Below, in pieces: positions 25,995 to 36,400 of a DNA stretch of 64,000 nucleotides. The first letter of the stretch is position 1; every line of letters starts with the position of its first letter. The stretch lies in NCBI RefSeq assembly GCF_040567655.1, contig NZ_JBEXAC010000002.1, positions 2,170,001 to 2,234,000 on the forward strand, read 5' to 3'. The position numbers and the translations under genes are program-made. Source of the DNA: Chitinophaga sp. H8 (GTDB lineage: Bacteria; Bacteroidota; Bacteroidia; Chitinophagales; Chitinophagaceae). Under the pieces are notes generated by a model. It was given only the letters and a program-made list of their open reading frames with translations. It ran no database searches and was not told the origin of the DNA.

Positions 25995-28900
25995 ATGAAT
26001 AAAGTATTGCCGCACCCGGAGCGGGCAGCCCTTTTGCCTGCCAGGTGGGTTGGTAAAGCTGCCAGCGCCTGCCTTAAATTAAGTTGGTTGTTTTGTTTGC
26101 TGATACCTGGTTTTTATGCGCAGGCCCAGGTCACTTTCCCTGAAAATGGGGTGGCCAGCCCCCGGGAAGGATGTTTTGCCTTTACACAGGCCACCCTGGT
26201 AAAAGATGCGCGCACTACCATTCAAAATGCCACCCTGGTGATCCGGGCAGGAAAGATCATCGGTGCAGGAACAGGGATAGCCATTCCCAAAGATGCGGTG
26301 ATCGTAGATTGCAAGGGGAAATATATCTACCCATCCTTCGTGGATATTTACAGCAACTATGGTGTGCCGGCCGTGAGAAGCGCGGGCAATAGCTTTGCGG
26401 CGCCTCCCCAGTTTCTTTCCAATACCAAAGGAGCTACGGGCTGGAACCAGGCTATTAAAAGTGAAGTGAATGCTGCCTCCCTGTTTGTAACAGATGATGC
26501 GAAGGCACAGACCCTGCGGGAGCTGGGCTTTGGTACGGTACTCACGCATCAGGCCGACGGGATTGCACGGGGTACCGGCGCACTGGTAACGCTGGCCAAC
26601 GAAAGGGAAAATAAAGTGATCCTGAAAGAGAAAGCTTCGGCACATTATTCTTTTGACAAAGGCAGCTCTACCCAGAATTATCCCAGCTCTCTCATGGGAG
26701 CGGTAGCGCTGTTACGACAAACTTACCTGGATGCACAATGGTATAAAACACAGCCTGCCAGGGAAGGGATCAATGTAAGTCTGGCCGCCTGGAATAATCT
26801 GCAACAGCTTCCCCAGATATTTGAAACGATCGATAAATGGGATGCCCTGCGGGCTACCGGCATCGCCCATGAATTTGGGGGGCAGTATATCATTAAAGCG
26901 GGTGGAGATGAGTACCAGCGTATTCCTGAAATGGCTGCTACCAAGGCTACATTTATATTGTCGGTCAACTTCCCGGATGCAATAGATGTGGAAGATCCGG
27001 ATGATGCCCGCTTTGTTTCGGTAAGTGAGATGAAACACTGGGAGCTGGCCCCTACAGAACCTGCTGCTTTTGAAAAAGCAAATATTCCTTTTTGTCTTAC
27101 CGCAGCGAATCTGAAAGATCCCAAACAGTTCCTGGCCAAAGTGCGCAAAGCCATACAGGCAGGGCTGAGCGAGCGGAAAGCACTGGAAGCATTGACCCAA
27201 ACACCGGCTACCACGTTGAAAGTATACGACCAGGTAGGGAGCCTGGAAGCAGGAAAAATTGCCAACTTCCTCATTACTTCCGGACCGTTGTTTGATGATA
27301 ACACTATTTTTTACCAGAACTGGGTACAAGGTGGCCGTTACCTGCTGAAAGAAAATGGATGGCGGGATGTGCGTGGTACTTACCAGCTTACCCTGCAGCC
27401 TGGCAATATTACTTATCAGATTGCGGTAAAGGGCACACCGGTAGCGCCTGCATTATCCTTGCTGCAAAAAGATACGATTGCCGGCAAGATGGAGGTGGAT
27501 GATAAACTGGTGACCTTACAATTCTCCCCGGTTAAAAACAATACCAAAACGATACGCCTGAGTGGGGTAATAGGAGAACAGCACTGGGATGGTACCGGAC
27601 TGGATACCAGTGGTAATACAGTAAAGTGGAAGGCCTCCCTGGTCAGTGCCTTTGTTCCCAAACCGGATACGGCTGCTAAAGAAGCTGGTGAAAGCGTAGG
27701 GAAAGTGTACTATCCTTTTAATGCCTATGGCTGGGAAAGTAAGCCGGTGCAGGAAGACCTGCTGATAAAAAATGCGACGGTGTGGACCAGCGAAAAAGAA
27801 GGTAAGCTGGAAAATACGGATGTATTACTGCACAACGGAAAAATCGCCCGGATAGGTAAAAACTTAGCTGCGGGCAATGCAAAGGTGATTGATGGTACGG
27901 GCAAACATCTTTCTGCCGGTATTATTGATGAGCACTCCCATATCGCTATTTCCAGAGGGGTCAATGAAGGCACACAGTCGGCCACTTCTGAAGTGCGTAT
28001 CGCCGATGTGCTGAATCCGGATGATATCAATATCTACCGTCAGCTGAGCGGGGGTGTCACTGCCTCTCATTTGCTGCACGGCAGTGCCAATACTATTGGC
28101 GGGCAGAGCCAGCTGATCAAGCTGCGCTACGGCGCCAATGCGGAAGACCTGAAATTTTCAGGGGCGCCTCCCTTTATCAAGTTTGCTTTGGGAGAGAATG
28201 TAAAACAATCCAACTGGGGCGCTTCGCAAACTGTACGTTTTCCACAAACACGTATGGGCGTAGAGCAGGTGCTGGATGATGCTTTTACCCGGGCGCGGGA
28301 TTATGAAAAGGCAGGAGCAGGCAAGCGCCGTGATCTGAAACTGGATGCGCTGGTAGAAATTATGCACAGCAAACGTTTTATTACCTGTCATTCTTATGTG
28401 CAGAGTGAAATCAATATGCTGATGAAAGTAGCGGAGCGTTATGGCTTTCGGGTAAATACGTTTACGCATATACTGGAAGGTTATAAGGTAGCGGATAAAA
28501 TGAAAAAGCATGGCGCCGGCGCTTCCACCTTTGCCGACTGGTGGGCTTATAAAATGGAGGTGCAGGATGCTATTCCCTATAATGCCAGTATTATGCAGGA
28601 TGTAGGACTTACGGTAGCGATCAACTCCGACGATGCGGAAATGGCACGCCGCCTGAACCAGGAAGCGGCCAAAAGCGTAAAATATGGCGGCATGAAAGAA
28701 GAGGATGCCTTGAAAATGGTGACAATCAACCCCGCTACCTTATTACATGTGGGAGATAAAACCGGCAGTATAAAAGTAGGTAAGGATGCAGATCTGGTGC
28801 TGTGGAGTGATCATCCCCTCAGCATCTATGCCAAAGCGGAGAAAACGATCGTAGACGGAATCGTCTACTTTGACCGGGAAAGGGATGCTGCCCTGCATCA

Positions 28901-29024
28901 GCGTATTGCCGCAGAGCGCAACCGGCTCATCCAAAAAATGCTGGCAGAAAAAAAAGGCGGTAAGCCCACACAAAAAGCAGCCTATGTACCGGAAGTACTT
29001 TGGCACTGTGATGACGGCCTGTAG
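25995..29024 (+). CDS. Double amidohydrolase-superfamily protein, exported
   Basis: 1009 residues from the ATG giving MNKVLPHPER, with a signal helix LSWLFCLLIPGFYAQAQ. There are two imidazolonepropionase/dihydroorotase-like halves. The N-terminal half (about 45-450) keeps the beta-sandwich and the closing TPATTLKVYDQVGSLEAGKIANFLI but has YPSFVDIYSNYGV where the metal HxH should be. The C-terminal half (about 590-980) is complete: IIDEHSHIAIS, FITCHSYVQSEI, NTFTHILEGYKVADKM, VAINSDDAEMAR and DADLVLWSDHP. So one dead and one live barrel. A periplasmic peptidase/hydrolase of unknown substrate; usually found beside a second homologue, as here. Confidence 0.85.
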   Translation: MNKVLPHPERAALLPARWVGKAASACLKLSWLFCLLIPGFYAQAQVTFPENGVASPREGCFAFTQATLVKDARTTIQNATLVIRAGKIIGAGTGIAIPKDAVIVDCKGKYIYPSFVDIYSNYGVPAVRSAGNSFAAPPQFLSNTKGATGWNQAIKSEVNAASLFVTDDAKAQTLRELGFGTVLTHQADGIARGTGALVTLANERENKVILKEKASAHYSFDKGSSTQNYPSSLMGAVALLRQTYLDAQWYKTQPAREGINVSLAAWNNLQQLPQIFETIDKWDALRATGIAHEFGGQYIIKAGGDEYQRIPEMAATKATFILSVNFPDAIDVEDPDDARFVSVSEMKHWELAPTEPAAFEKANIPFCLTAANLKDPKQFLAKVRKAIQAGLSERKALEALTQTPATTLKVYDQVGSLEAGKIANFLITSGPLFDDNTIFYQNWVQGGRYLLKENGWRDVRGTYQLTLQPGNITYQIAVKGTPVAPALSLLQKDTIAGKMEVDDKLVTLQFSPVKNNTKTIRLSGVIGEQHWDGTGLDTSGNTVKWKASLVSAFVPKPDTAAKEAGESVGKVYYPFNAYGWESKPVQEDLLIKNATVWTSEKEGKLENTDVLLHNGKIARIGKNLAAGNAKVIDGTGKHLSAGIIDEHSHIAISRGVNEGTQSATSEVRIADVLNPDDINIYRQLSGGVTASHLLHGSANTIGGQSQLIKLRYGANAEDLKFSGAPPFIKFALGENVKQSNWGASQTVRFPQTRMGVEQVLDDAFTRARDYEKAGAGKRRDLKLDALVEIMHSKRFITCHSYVQSEINMLMKVAERYGFRVNTFTHILEGYKVADKMKKHGAGASTFADWWAYKMEVQDAIPYNASIMQDVGLTVAINSDDAEMARRLNQEAAKSVKYGGMKEEDALKMVTINPATLLHVGDKTGSIKVGKDADLVLWSDHPLSIYAKAEKTIVDGIVYFDRERDAALHQRIAAERNRLIQKMLAEKKGGKPTQKAAYVPEVLWHCDDGL

Positions 29025-29045
29025 GGCCGTCATCTTTTAGCTTTT
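29010..29045 (+). terminator. Terminator overlapping the stop codon
   Basis: GATGACGGCC and GGCCGTCATC pair perfectly over 10 bases; the loop TGTAG contains the TAG stop of the amidohydrolase gene. The T-rich start of the heptad-repeat element follows directly. Confidence 0.75.
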
Positions 29046-29240
29046 AGCTTTTTTGCGTAATGCAATTGTTGCGATGAAAGGCAAAAAGTTAAACAACAAA
29101 ACATAATGCTAACAGCTCACAGTTCTTTTCAACCGCTGCATTGAGCTAAAAGCTAACAGCCAACAGCTAATAGCTCTTAAACATAACACAATTTACCCGC
29201 TGCATTGAGCTAAAAGCTAAAGGCTAAAAGCTAACAGCTC
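29035..29240. repeat. Heptad inverted-arm element, copy D
   Basis: A short left arm (TTTTAGCTTTTAGC) abuts the terminator; two right arms end the element. Each right arm begins CCGCTGCATTGAGC and continues AAAAGCTAACAGC. The same CCGCTGCATTGAGC phrase occurs in copy C. It occupies almost the whole 233-base gap between the two amidohydrolase genes, so the second gene needs its own promoter or read-through. Confidence 0.8.
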
Positions 29241-29257
29241 TTAAATAAAAAACAATC

Positions 29258-30538
29258 ATGAAATCATTCTTTTGTCTCGCCGCCGCTTTGATCTGCTGTA
29301 GCCAGTTATGGGCACAGGAGAACGTGTATCCTGCACCGGCGCAGGAAAAAGCTGTTTATCTCACCAATGCGGTTATTCATACTGGTAATGGGCAGGTGAT
29401 TGAAAATGGTACGCTGGCATTTGCGCAGGGGAAGATTACCGCAGTGGGAAATGTAACGGTACCTGCCGGGGATGTGACGGTAATGGATATGAAAGGGCAG
29501 CATATCTATCCGGGGATTATAGCACCGGAAACTTCACTGGGGCTGACAGAAGTGGCCAGTGTACGCGCCACCAATGATGTGCGGGAGGTAGGGGAGTTGA
29601 ATCCATCGGTGCGGTCGATCGTGTCGTATAATACGGATTCCAAAGTGATCAATACCCTGCGTTCCAATGGTATTTTGCTGGCGGGTGTTACGCCGGAGGG
29701 AGGGTTGTTGTCCGGCACTTCTTCCATAGTACAGCTGGATGCCTGGAATTGGGAAGATGCTGCGTATAAAACAGATAATGCCCAGCATTTTTACATGCCC
29801 AGCCTGTTGCCCGCAGGCAGTAATGCTGCAGCGGGTAGTAACCGGTTAAAAGCGGCGATGGAGCGTATTGAGCAGGTACGTTCTTTTTTCAGAGAAGCGA
29901 AAGCATATCTGCAGGAAGATCAGCATGCCAATACGAATCTTAAATTTGAAGCATTGCGTCCCTTATTTAATAAGGAGCAAAAATTGTTTGTGCATTGTAA
30001 CCTGGTGAAGGAACTGTTGCTGGCAATAGATTTTGCCCGGGAGTTTAACATCGGGGTGGTGATTGTAGGCGGCACAGATGCGTGGCGGATAGCAGATCAG
30101 TTGCAGCAAAATAATATCGCCGTTGTGCTGGCCCAGCCGCATAGCTTGCCGATGATACAGGATGATGATGTGGCCCAGCCTTATAAAACAGCCGCTCAGC
30201 TGCAGCAGGCTGGTGTATTATTTTGTTTGAGCAATGAAGGTTTCTGGCAGCAGCGGAATCTGATGTTTGAAGCAGGTACTGCCGCTGCTTACGGGATGAC
30301 AAAAGAAGAAGCCCTGCGTGCGGTGACCCTGAATGCGGCTAAAATATTAGGGATTGATAAAACCACCGGATCACTGGAAACCGGAAAAGATGCCAATATC
30401 GTGGTGAGCACCGGCGATATCATGGACATGAAATCCAGTATTATCACACATGCCTTTATTCAGGGGCGTACGATCAATCTGGACAATAAGCAGCACCAGC
30501 TGTATGAGCGGTATAAATACAAGTATGGGTTAAAGTAG
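29258..30538 (+). CDS. Exported amidohydrolase-like protein lacking metal ligands
   Basis: 426 residues with a signal peptide (FFCLAAALICCSQLWA). The superfamily frame is clear: AVIHTGNGQVIENGTLAFAQGKITAVG, IYPGIIAPETSLGL, KLFVHCNLVKELLLAIDFA, GVLFCLSNEGFW and ALRAVTLNAAKILGIDKTTGSLETGKDANIVV. The strand-1 HxH is APETS and the late Asp is Asn-Glu (SNEG), so a usual binuclear site cannot form. It resembles the N-terminal half of the gene before it. It probably works as a partner of that protein; by itself it may be inactive. Confidence 0.8.
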   Translation: MKSFFCLAAALICCSQLWAQENVYPAPAQEKAVYLTNAVIHTGNGQVIENGTLAFAQGKITAVGNVTVPAGDVTVMDMKGQHIYPGIIAPETSLGLTEVASVRATNDVREVGELNPSVRSIVSYNTDSKVINTLRSNGILLAGVTPEGGLLSGTSSIVQLDAWNWEDAAYKTDNAQHFYMPSLLPAGSNAAAGSNRLKAAMERIEQVRSFFREAKAYLQEDQHANTNLKFEALRPLFNKEQKLFVHCNLVKELLLAIDFAREFNIGVVIVGGTDAWRIADQLQQNNIAVVLAQPHSLPMIQDDDVAQPYKTAAQLQQAGVLFCLSNEGFWQQRNLMFEAGTAAAYGMTKEEALRAVTLNAAKILGIDKTTGSLETGKDANIVVSTGDIMDMKSSIITHAFIQGRTINLDNKQHQLYERYKYKYGLK

Positions 30539-30562
30539 GTTTGCTTTTCCTTGAAAATAACC

Positions 30563-30597
30563 AGGGCTGTTTATCCGTCAGGAAGGCAGCCCTTTTT
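30563..30597 (+). terminator. Terminator after the amidohydrolase pair
   Basis: AGGGCTG and CAGCCCT pair over 7 bases around a 17-base loop, followed by TTTT, 25 bases after the stop. Confidence 0.75.
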
Positions 30598-30687
30598 AGC
30601 GGGAGAGTTTGTTTTACCTGCTTTTTCGCTTACATTTATTGTAATAAAGCATCCTTATATAAGCACGGTATCTCACGAATGTGAATT

Positions 30688-31242
30688 ATGAAAGGGCAGG
30701 CAAACCATTTTATACAACCAGACAGGGCACTGGCAGCATCGCTTTTTGAAGCGCATTATGCCAGGCTGTGTTATTTTGCCTTCCGGTTTACGGGCGATAA
30801 AGACCAGGCCAGGGATATTGCGCAGGAAGCATTTGTGACCTATCTCCAGCAACAGCAGGAGGTGAGTACGCATCCGGTAGCAGTAAAGAACTTTTTGTAT
30901 ACCACGGTACGGAATGCCTGTTTGAATAAACTACGTCATGAAAAGGTAGTGGAAAAATTTGCCGCCGCACAAACAGGAGAAGTGACTGATGAGGGAAGTG
31001 TGATCCTGGCGATGATCCGGTCGGAAGTATTGGGAGAGATACACCGTGCTTTGCAAACACTACCGGAAGTATGCCAGCGTATTATAAGAATGGGGTATGT
31101 AGACGGACTTAAAAACCAAAAGATCGCCGAACAACTTGGGGTGAGCGTCAATACAGTGAAAACACATAAGAAGCGGGGATTACAATTGCTGCGGTTGCGG
31201 CTGGATCCTGAAATTTATACGCTGTTTACCATGTTACTCTGA
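30688..31242 (+). CDS. ECF sigma factor (first of two)
   Basis: 184 residues. Region 2: FEAHYARLCYFAFRFTGDKD, ARDIAQEAFVTYLQQQ. Region 4: LPEVCQRIIRMGYVDGLKNQ, IAEQLGVSVNTVKTHKKRGL. Typical of the FecI-like sigma factors that drive SusCD operons. A second sigma gene follows 104 bases later and a single FecR after that, so its own anti-sigma partner is uncertain. Confidence 0.9.
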   Translation: MKGQANHFIQPDRALAASLFEAHYARLCYFAFRFTGDKDQARDIAQEAFVTYLQQQQEVSTHPVAVKNFLYTTVRNACLNKLRHEKVVEKFAAAQTGEVTDEGSVILAMIRSEVLGEIHRALQTLPEVCQRIIRMGYVDGLKNQKIAEQLGVSVNTVKTHKKRGLQLLRLRLDPEIYTLFTMLL

Positions 31243-31346
31243 AAGGGGCGTATAATTTATTATTTTACACGTTATGGATACACCACCGGTAATCAGGGCT
31301 GCCGGATCGCTGTTAAACACAAAATTCTTCAGAAGGGGGTAAGCAT

Positions 31347-31958
31347 ATGGGGATGAGTAGCCATTTACATAATGAACATGAACTGTTGCAACTGGCCGCA
31401 GGGGGAAGTGAAGCTGCTTTTACCACACTTTTCTATTTGTATAAGGACAGATTGTATAGTTATATTTTACGGCTGACCGGTTCTCCGGAAATGGCTGAAG
31501 ATGTGGTGCAGGATGTTTTTCTGAAATTGTGGAAGCACCGGAGCGGGCTCACGGAGATTGCGCATTTACGTGGATATGTATTCAGGATGGCACAGCACCA
31601 CGCTATTAATGCTTTTAAACGTATGGCCAGGGAAGCCCTGCTGGTAGCCAATAATACCCTGCATCCTGAAGCCGTCGCTACAGAGGTGGAAGCCGTACTG
31701 GAGCTGAAAGAGGTGCAGCAGGTACTGAGTCAGGCAGTCTCTAAATTACCTCCCCAGCAAAAGCTGGTATATACCCTGAGCCGGGAACAGGGGCTGAAAC
31801 ATGAAGAAATAGCCCAACACCTGAATATCTCCCTTTCTACGGTCAACAAACACATGATCCAGGCACTCCGCACTATCCGGGAACAATTCCGGAACCACCC
31901 TGATACGCTCACCGGATTTTATATCCTGCTGGCCGTGGTGAGCACTTTTGAAAAATAG
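31347..31958 (+). CDS. ECF sigma factor (second of two)
   Basis: 203 residues. Region 2: LFYLYKDRLYSYILRLTGSP, EDVVQDVFLKLWKHR. Region 4: KLPPQQKLVYTLSREQGLKH, EIAQHLNISLSTVNKHMIQAL. GAAGGGGG lies a few bases before the start. It directly precedes FecR2 and is therefore the likely cognate sigma factor for SusC2/SusD2. Confidence 0.92.
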   Translation: MGMSSHLHNEHELLQLAAGGSEAAFTTLFYLYKDRLYSYILRLTGSPEMAEDVVQDVFLKLWKHRSGLTEIAHLRGYVFRMAQHHAINAFKRMAREALLVANNTLHPEAVATEVEAVLELKEVQQVLSQAVSKLPPQQKLVYTLSREQGLKHEEIAQHLNISLSTVNKHMIQALRTIREQFRNHPDTLTGFYILLAVVSTFEK

Positions 31959-31978
31959 TTGAAATTTTTTTTGCCGGA

Positions 31979-32010
31979 GACTAGACATGTTTTTTCTGCC
32001 GGTTGTCTAC
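31979..32010 (+). promoter_or_regulatory. Putative ECF promoter upstream of FecR2
   Basis: GACTAG and GTTGTCTAC are separated by 17 bases. GTTGTCTAC is identical in the same position before the FecR gene at 62746, and TTTTTTCYGC lies between the boxes here and before the FecR at 51195. The shared plan suggests that the sigma factors read their own FecR-SusCD promoters. Confidence 0.5.
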
Positions 32011-32099
32011 CTATAGAGGAAAGCGTCCTCCGCGATGGTCTGCCGGTTTGTTTTTAGTAAAAAAACGCAGCTGTTGTTGTTTGTCCTGTTTTTAAACCC

Positions 32100-33308
32100 A
32101 TGAAAGTTATGCCTGAAGAAAGAATACATTATCTGGTGGAAAGATTTTTCCACCAATCCTGCACGGAGGAGGAAAAAGCGGAGCTGGCCAGGTGGATAGA
32201 TCAGTCGGCCAGTGATGCCGCACTCCGGGAGGTGCTGGAGCGGGCGTGGGAGCAATATGAGCCGGATACGGTGATGCCTGACGCCACCAGCGCAGCGGTG
32301 CTGGCCAGGGTGTTTCAGACTGCCGCCGGGGAAGAAGCAGCACCGGTGGTAACACCCGCTGCACCGGTGCGAAAAATGAATCGCTGGCCCCTGTGGAGGG
32401 CCGCAGCGGTGATCCTGTTGCTGGCTGGTGGCGGGATCTATTTCTGGCTTTCCCAGTTGCCGGTAAAAGTACCTGGTAAAAATATGGCGCAGGTGCAGCA
32501 GGAATTATTGCCCGGCGGCAATAAAGCAGTGCTTACCCTGGCGGATGGTACTGCTATTACGCTGGACAGTGCGCAAAATGGCGCCCTTGCCCTGCAGGGC
32601 GGCACCCAGGTGGCCAAGCTGGCCAATGGGCAGCTGGCTTATACAGGTGGCCATACGGCCACTAAAGAGGTGGTATATAATAAGATCAGCATTCCCCGTG
32701 GGGGCCAGTACCAGATTACCTTGCCGGACGGTACCAAAGTATGGCTGAATGCCGCTTCTTCTCTGCGTTTTCCGTCTGCTTTTACAGGCAAGTTGCGGGA
32801 AGTGGAGCTGACGGGGGAAGCCTATTTTGAAGTAGCACAGGCCGTCCAACAGCCTTTCCAGGTAAAGGTAAAAGACATGAAAATAGCGGTATTGGGCACG
32901 CAGTTTAATGTAAACGCCTATGATGATGAAGCCACCATTAACACTACGCTGGTATCGGGCAGTGTAAATGTGATCAAAGGAGCGGCTACCCGGATGTTAC
33001 GCCCCGGACAGCAGGCGCAGCTTACCGCACAGGGGGATTGGGAGGTGTCTGACAGAACAGATATGGATGCGATACTGGCCTGGAAAAATGGCCGCTTCCA
33101 GTTTGACGGCACGCCTATCGCACAGGTAATGCGGCAGATCTCCCGCTGGTATAATGTAGATGTGGTATACCGCGGGGCTACGATACAGCAACATTTTAAC
33201 GGAGGCATCTCCAGGGATGTGCCATTGTCTAAGGTATTTAAAATGCTGGAAGCTACCGGGGCAGTACATTGCTCGGTAGAAAACGGGCAGGTGATTGTGC
33301 AGCCATAA
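32100..33308 (+). CDS. FecR2, transmembrane anti-sigma factor
   Basis: 402 residues: a cytoplasmic sigma-binding head (YLVERFFHQSCTEEEKAELARWI), one membrane helix (LWRAAAVILLLAGGGIYFWL, about 100-118), and a periplasmic FecR domain (SIPRGGQYQITLPDGTKVWLNAASSLRFPS, ELTGEAYFEVAQ, MKIAVLGTQFNVNAY) closing with the small STN-like ISRWYNVDVVYRG. It relays the signal from the STN domain of SusC2. Confidence 0.94.
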   Translation: MKVMPEERIHYLVERFFHQSCTEEEKAELARWIDQSASDAALREVLERAWEQYEPDTVMPDATSAAVLARVFQTAAGEEAAPVVTPAAPVRKMNRWPLWRAAAVILLLAGGGIYFWLSQLPVKVPGKNMAQVQQELLPGGNKAVLTLADGTAITLDSAQNGALALQGGTQVAKLANGQLAYTGGHTATKEVVYNKISIPRGGQYQITLPDGTKVWLNAASSLRFPSAFTGKLREVELTGEAYFEVAQAVQQPFQVKVKDMKIAVLGTQFNVNAYDDEATINTTLVSGSVNVIKGAATRMLRPGQQAQLTAQGDWEVSDRTDMDAILAWKNGRFQFDGTPIAQVMRQISRWYNVDVVYRGATIQQHFNGGISRDVPLSKVFKMLEATGAVHCSVENGQVIVQP

Positions 33309-33344
33309 TTATAATATCAACCTACTAAAACCTAATACCTCGTT

Positions 33345-33456
33345 ATGAAAAAAGGACCATAGTCAGATCTCTGGTGCCCATAAAAAAACCAGGAGCGGGT
33401 CGAAACGCTCCTGGAAAGATATCCGGGCCTATTCGTCAATCAACACGTTCTGGTAA
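33345..33456 (+). promoter_or_regulatory. Leader with frame-broken small ORF and hairpin
   Basis: ATG followed by six A and GGACCATAG gives a five-codon ORF. If one A is skipped, the frame continues 36 codons to end in RSGSKRSWKDIRAYSSINTFW-like sequence and TAA, a more protein-like reading. CCAGGAGCG and CGCTCCTGG (33389-33414) form a perfect 9-base hairpin inside it. This lies between FecR2 and SusC2, where a leader could control SusC2 expression. Whether the A-run is a slip site, a decayed gene or chance is open. Confidence 0.35.
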
Positions 33457-33494
33457 AAAACTATTGATCACGCAAACCCAAACACTGCAAATCT

Positions 33495-36400
33495 ATGCAA
33501 TTGGACTATCATGTAAAAATCTCTCCCAGGCGAGGGGTTTTGTCAACCAAAATGATGCTTGTCATGAAATTGACTGCTATTTTATTAACCGTAACTTTTT
33601 TGCAGGTAAGTGCGGCAGGATTCTCCCAGAAGATCCATCTGTCACAGAAAAATGTGTCGTTGAAGGAAGTGTTCAACGAACTGAAAAAACAACAGGGATA
33701 TGAGTTCCTGTACACCAACGAAACCCTGCAGCGGACATTTAAAATCGATGTGGATTTAAAAGATGCTACGCTGGAGGAAGCACTGGCGTATTGCCTGAAG
33801 GACCAGCCTGTTACCTATACGATTATTGACAAAACGGTGGTGATAAAACCCAAAGCAGCAGCATCCATGCCAGCTGCTGCGGCGCCACAGATTGCTATCT
33901 CCGGTACCGTAACGGATGACAAGGGCAACCCCATACCCGGTGTTACCATCCGGGGAAAAGGACATACCTATGGTACCAGCACGGATGCTAACGGTAAGTT
34001 CAGTTTAAACGTTACCTCTACCAAAGATATACTGGTATTCAGCTCTGTAGGATATGTGACAAAAGAAGTACCTGTCGGTAATGAAACGGTGCTGAAAGTG
34101 GTGCTGGACATTGAAGTAAAATACCAGGAAGCTGTAGTGGTAGTAGGATATGGTACCCAAAAGAAAGTAAACCTCACCGGGTCCGTTGCCACTATTTCCG
34201 GTGCAGAAATAAAGAAAACACCCACCGGTAACCTGACCAATGCTATTGCAGGAAGATTACCAGGTGTAATTGCTACTAACGGCAACGGCCGTCCGGGTAG
34301 CGGTTCTTCCATGCTGATCCGTGGACAGAGTACCTTGAATGTCAATGATCCGCTGATCGTAGTGGATGGTATTGTACGTACCGATGGCTTCGGGCAGATT
34401 GATCCGAATGAAGTGGAAAGTATTTCCATCCTGAAGGATGCTTCTGCTGCTGCCGTGTATGGTGCCAGGGCTGCTAACGGGGTATTCCTGATCACTACCA
34501 AAAGAGGGAAAACAGGAAAACCTACTATTACGTATACTGGTATGGTGGGCATCCAGAATGCTACCCAATATCCTAAGCTGATGTCTGCTTTTGAATATGC
34601 TTCTGTGAGGAATCAGGCATTAAAGAACCAGGGATATGATCCAACTAATCCGGCACATACCGGGTTATTCTTTTCCGATGGCGATCTGGAAAAATTCCGT
34701 ACCGGCGGTACCGACTGGTACAAAGAAACCTTCAAGAGCAACAGCACACAAACACAGCATAACCTTTCTGTGAATGGGGGTACCGAAAGCATCCGTTACT
34801 TTATGTCTTTGGGATACCTGGACCAGAACGGGATGTATGACAATATCAATTTCAAAAGATATAACCTGCGTGCCAATATAGATGCCAAGGTAACACAAAC
34901 GCTTACGGTAGGACTGAACCTGGAAGGACGCCAGGAAAGGTCCAACACACCTGGATGGGATGCCAATGATATTTTCAACAGGGTGATCAATGTAAACCCG
35001 GTTCGTCCGGCATATCATCCCGATGGAAAACCTTATAATACTACCGGCTCTCATCCCATTGAAATGATCTACAATTCCGGCTATGGCAGGAACCAGTATG
35101 ATGTATTTCAGGGTACCCTGTTTTTTGAACAGCAGCTCACTTTCCTGAAAGGGCTTTCTGTACGTGGAACAGGTTCTTACTATAAACAGCATCTGACCAA
35201 CAAATCCTTTATCACACCTTACACCATGTATGATGAAGATGCCAACGGAAATGTTACTAATACCAAAGTGGTAGGTGGCAGAACTTCTTTATCACAGAAG
35301 TATGAAGGTATTGAGAACATTACACTGAATGCTTCCCTGAACTATAACAGAAAGTTCAACCTGCATGAGGTAAGTGGCCTGTTACTGTTTGAACAGTTCA
35401 GTGCTAAGGGAGGTACCTTTAACGGCCGGAAAGAAGACTTTGCGACGAATGTAAAAGATGAATTTTTTGCCAGCGGACCTGCCAATCAAACCCTGGATGG
35501 AAGTGGTATCCTGAATGATGCCAGAAGAAGCCTGGTGGGCAGGTTTAACTATGCCTATGACAGCCGGTATCTGCTGGAAGCTACCTTCCGGTATGATGGT
35601 TCTTTCCTCTTCCCCAAAGCTTCCCGTTTTGGCCTTTTCCCGGCATTCTCTGCCGGATGGAGAATCTCGGAGGAAAACTTCTATAAAAATTCATCCGCGA
35701 TGCGGTTTATGAATAGCTTAAAACTCAGGGCATCCAAAGGGTTGATCGGTAACGACCGTATCGGTAGTGAAAAGGTGAGAGCCTTCCAGTTTACCGATTC
35801 ATACACCATTGTGGCAGGATCTGGTCCGGTAGTGAACGGACAGGCATTGCCCTATGTACAGTATGGGGTATATCCCAATCCGAATATTACCTGGGAAAAG
35901 CAGGATAATACCAACTTGGGACTGGACGCTTATTTCTTTAATTCCCTGTTCGGATTGGAGTTTGATTATTTCTTCCGCACGACAAGAGATATCCTGTGGT
36001 CGCGCGAACGTTCCGTGCCTGGTACTTTTGGAAGAGTGCTGCCGAATGAAAACTACGCACAGGTAAAGAGTAAAGGATTTGAATTTACACTCAGCCACCA
36101 GCAGCAGCTCAATGACTTCAGTTATAACCTGCGCCTCATCGGAAGTTATGCGGTTAATGAGGTAACACAGATCGATGATCCTTCCAGTGCACTGGACTTT
36201 CAGAAACAGCTGGGCCGCCCGATGGGATACCGTTACGGATATGAAGCCCTGGGCTTGTTCAGAAGCCAGGATGAAGCAGATAAGTGGTATGGTGGCACAC
36301 AGTTTGGACAGAAAAATATGGCAGGAGATATCAAATATGCGGATGTAGATGGTAATGGGGAAATCACCTTGAATGACCAGAAAGTATTGGCCAACTATGG

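Noticed and set aside
30688..33308. The first sigma gene as an anti-sigma or LuxR regulator
   Set aside because: Both sigma regions 2 and 4 are clearly present in the right order.
33374..33703. 109-codon frame starting MPIKKPGAGRNAPGK
   Set aside because: It overlaps the signal peptide and STN region of SusC2 in another frame; only the leader portion is of interest and is discussed as such.
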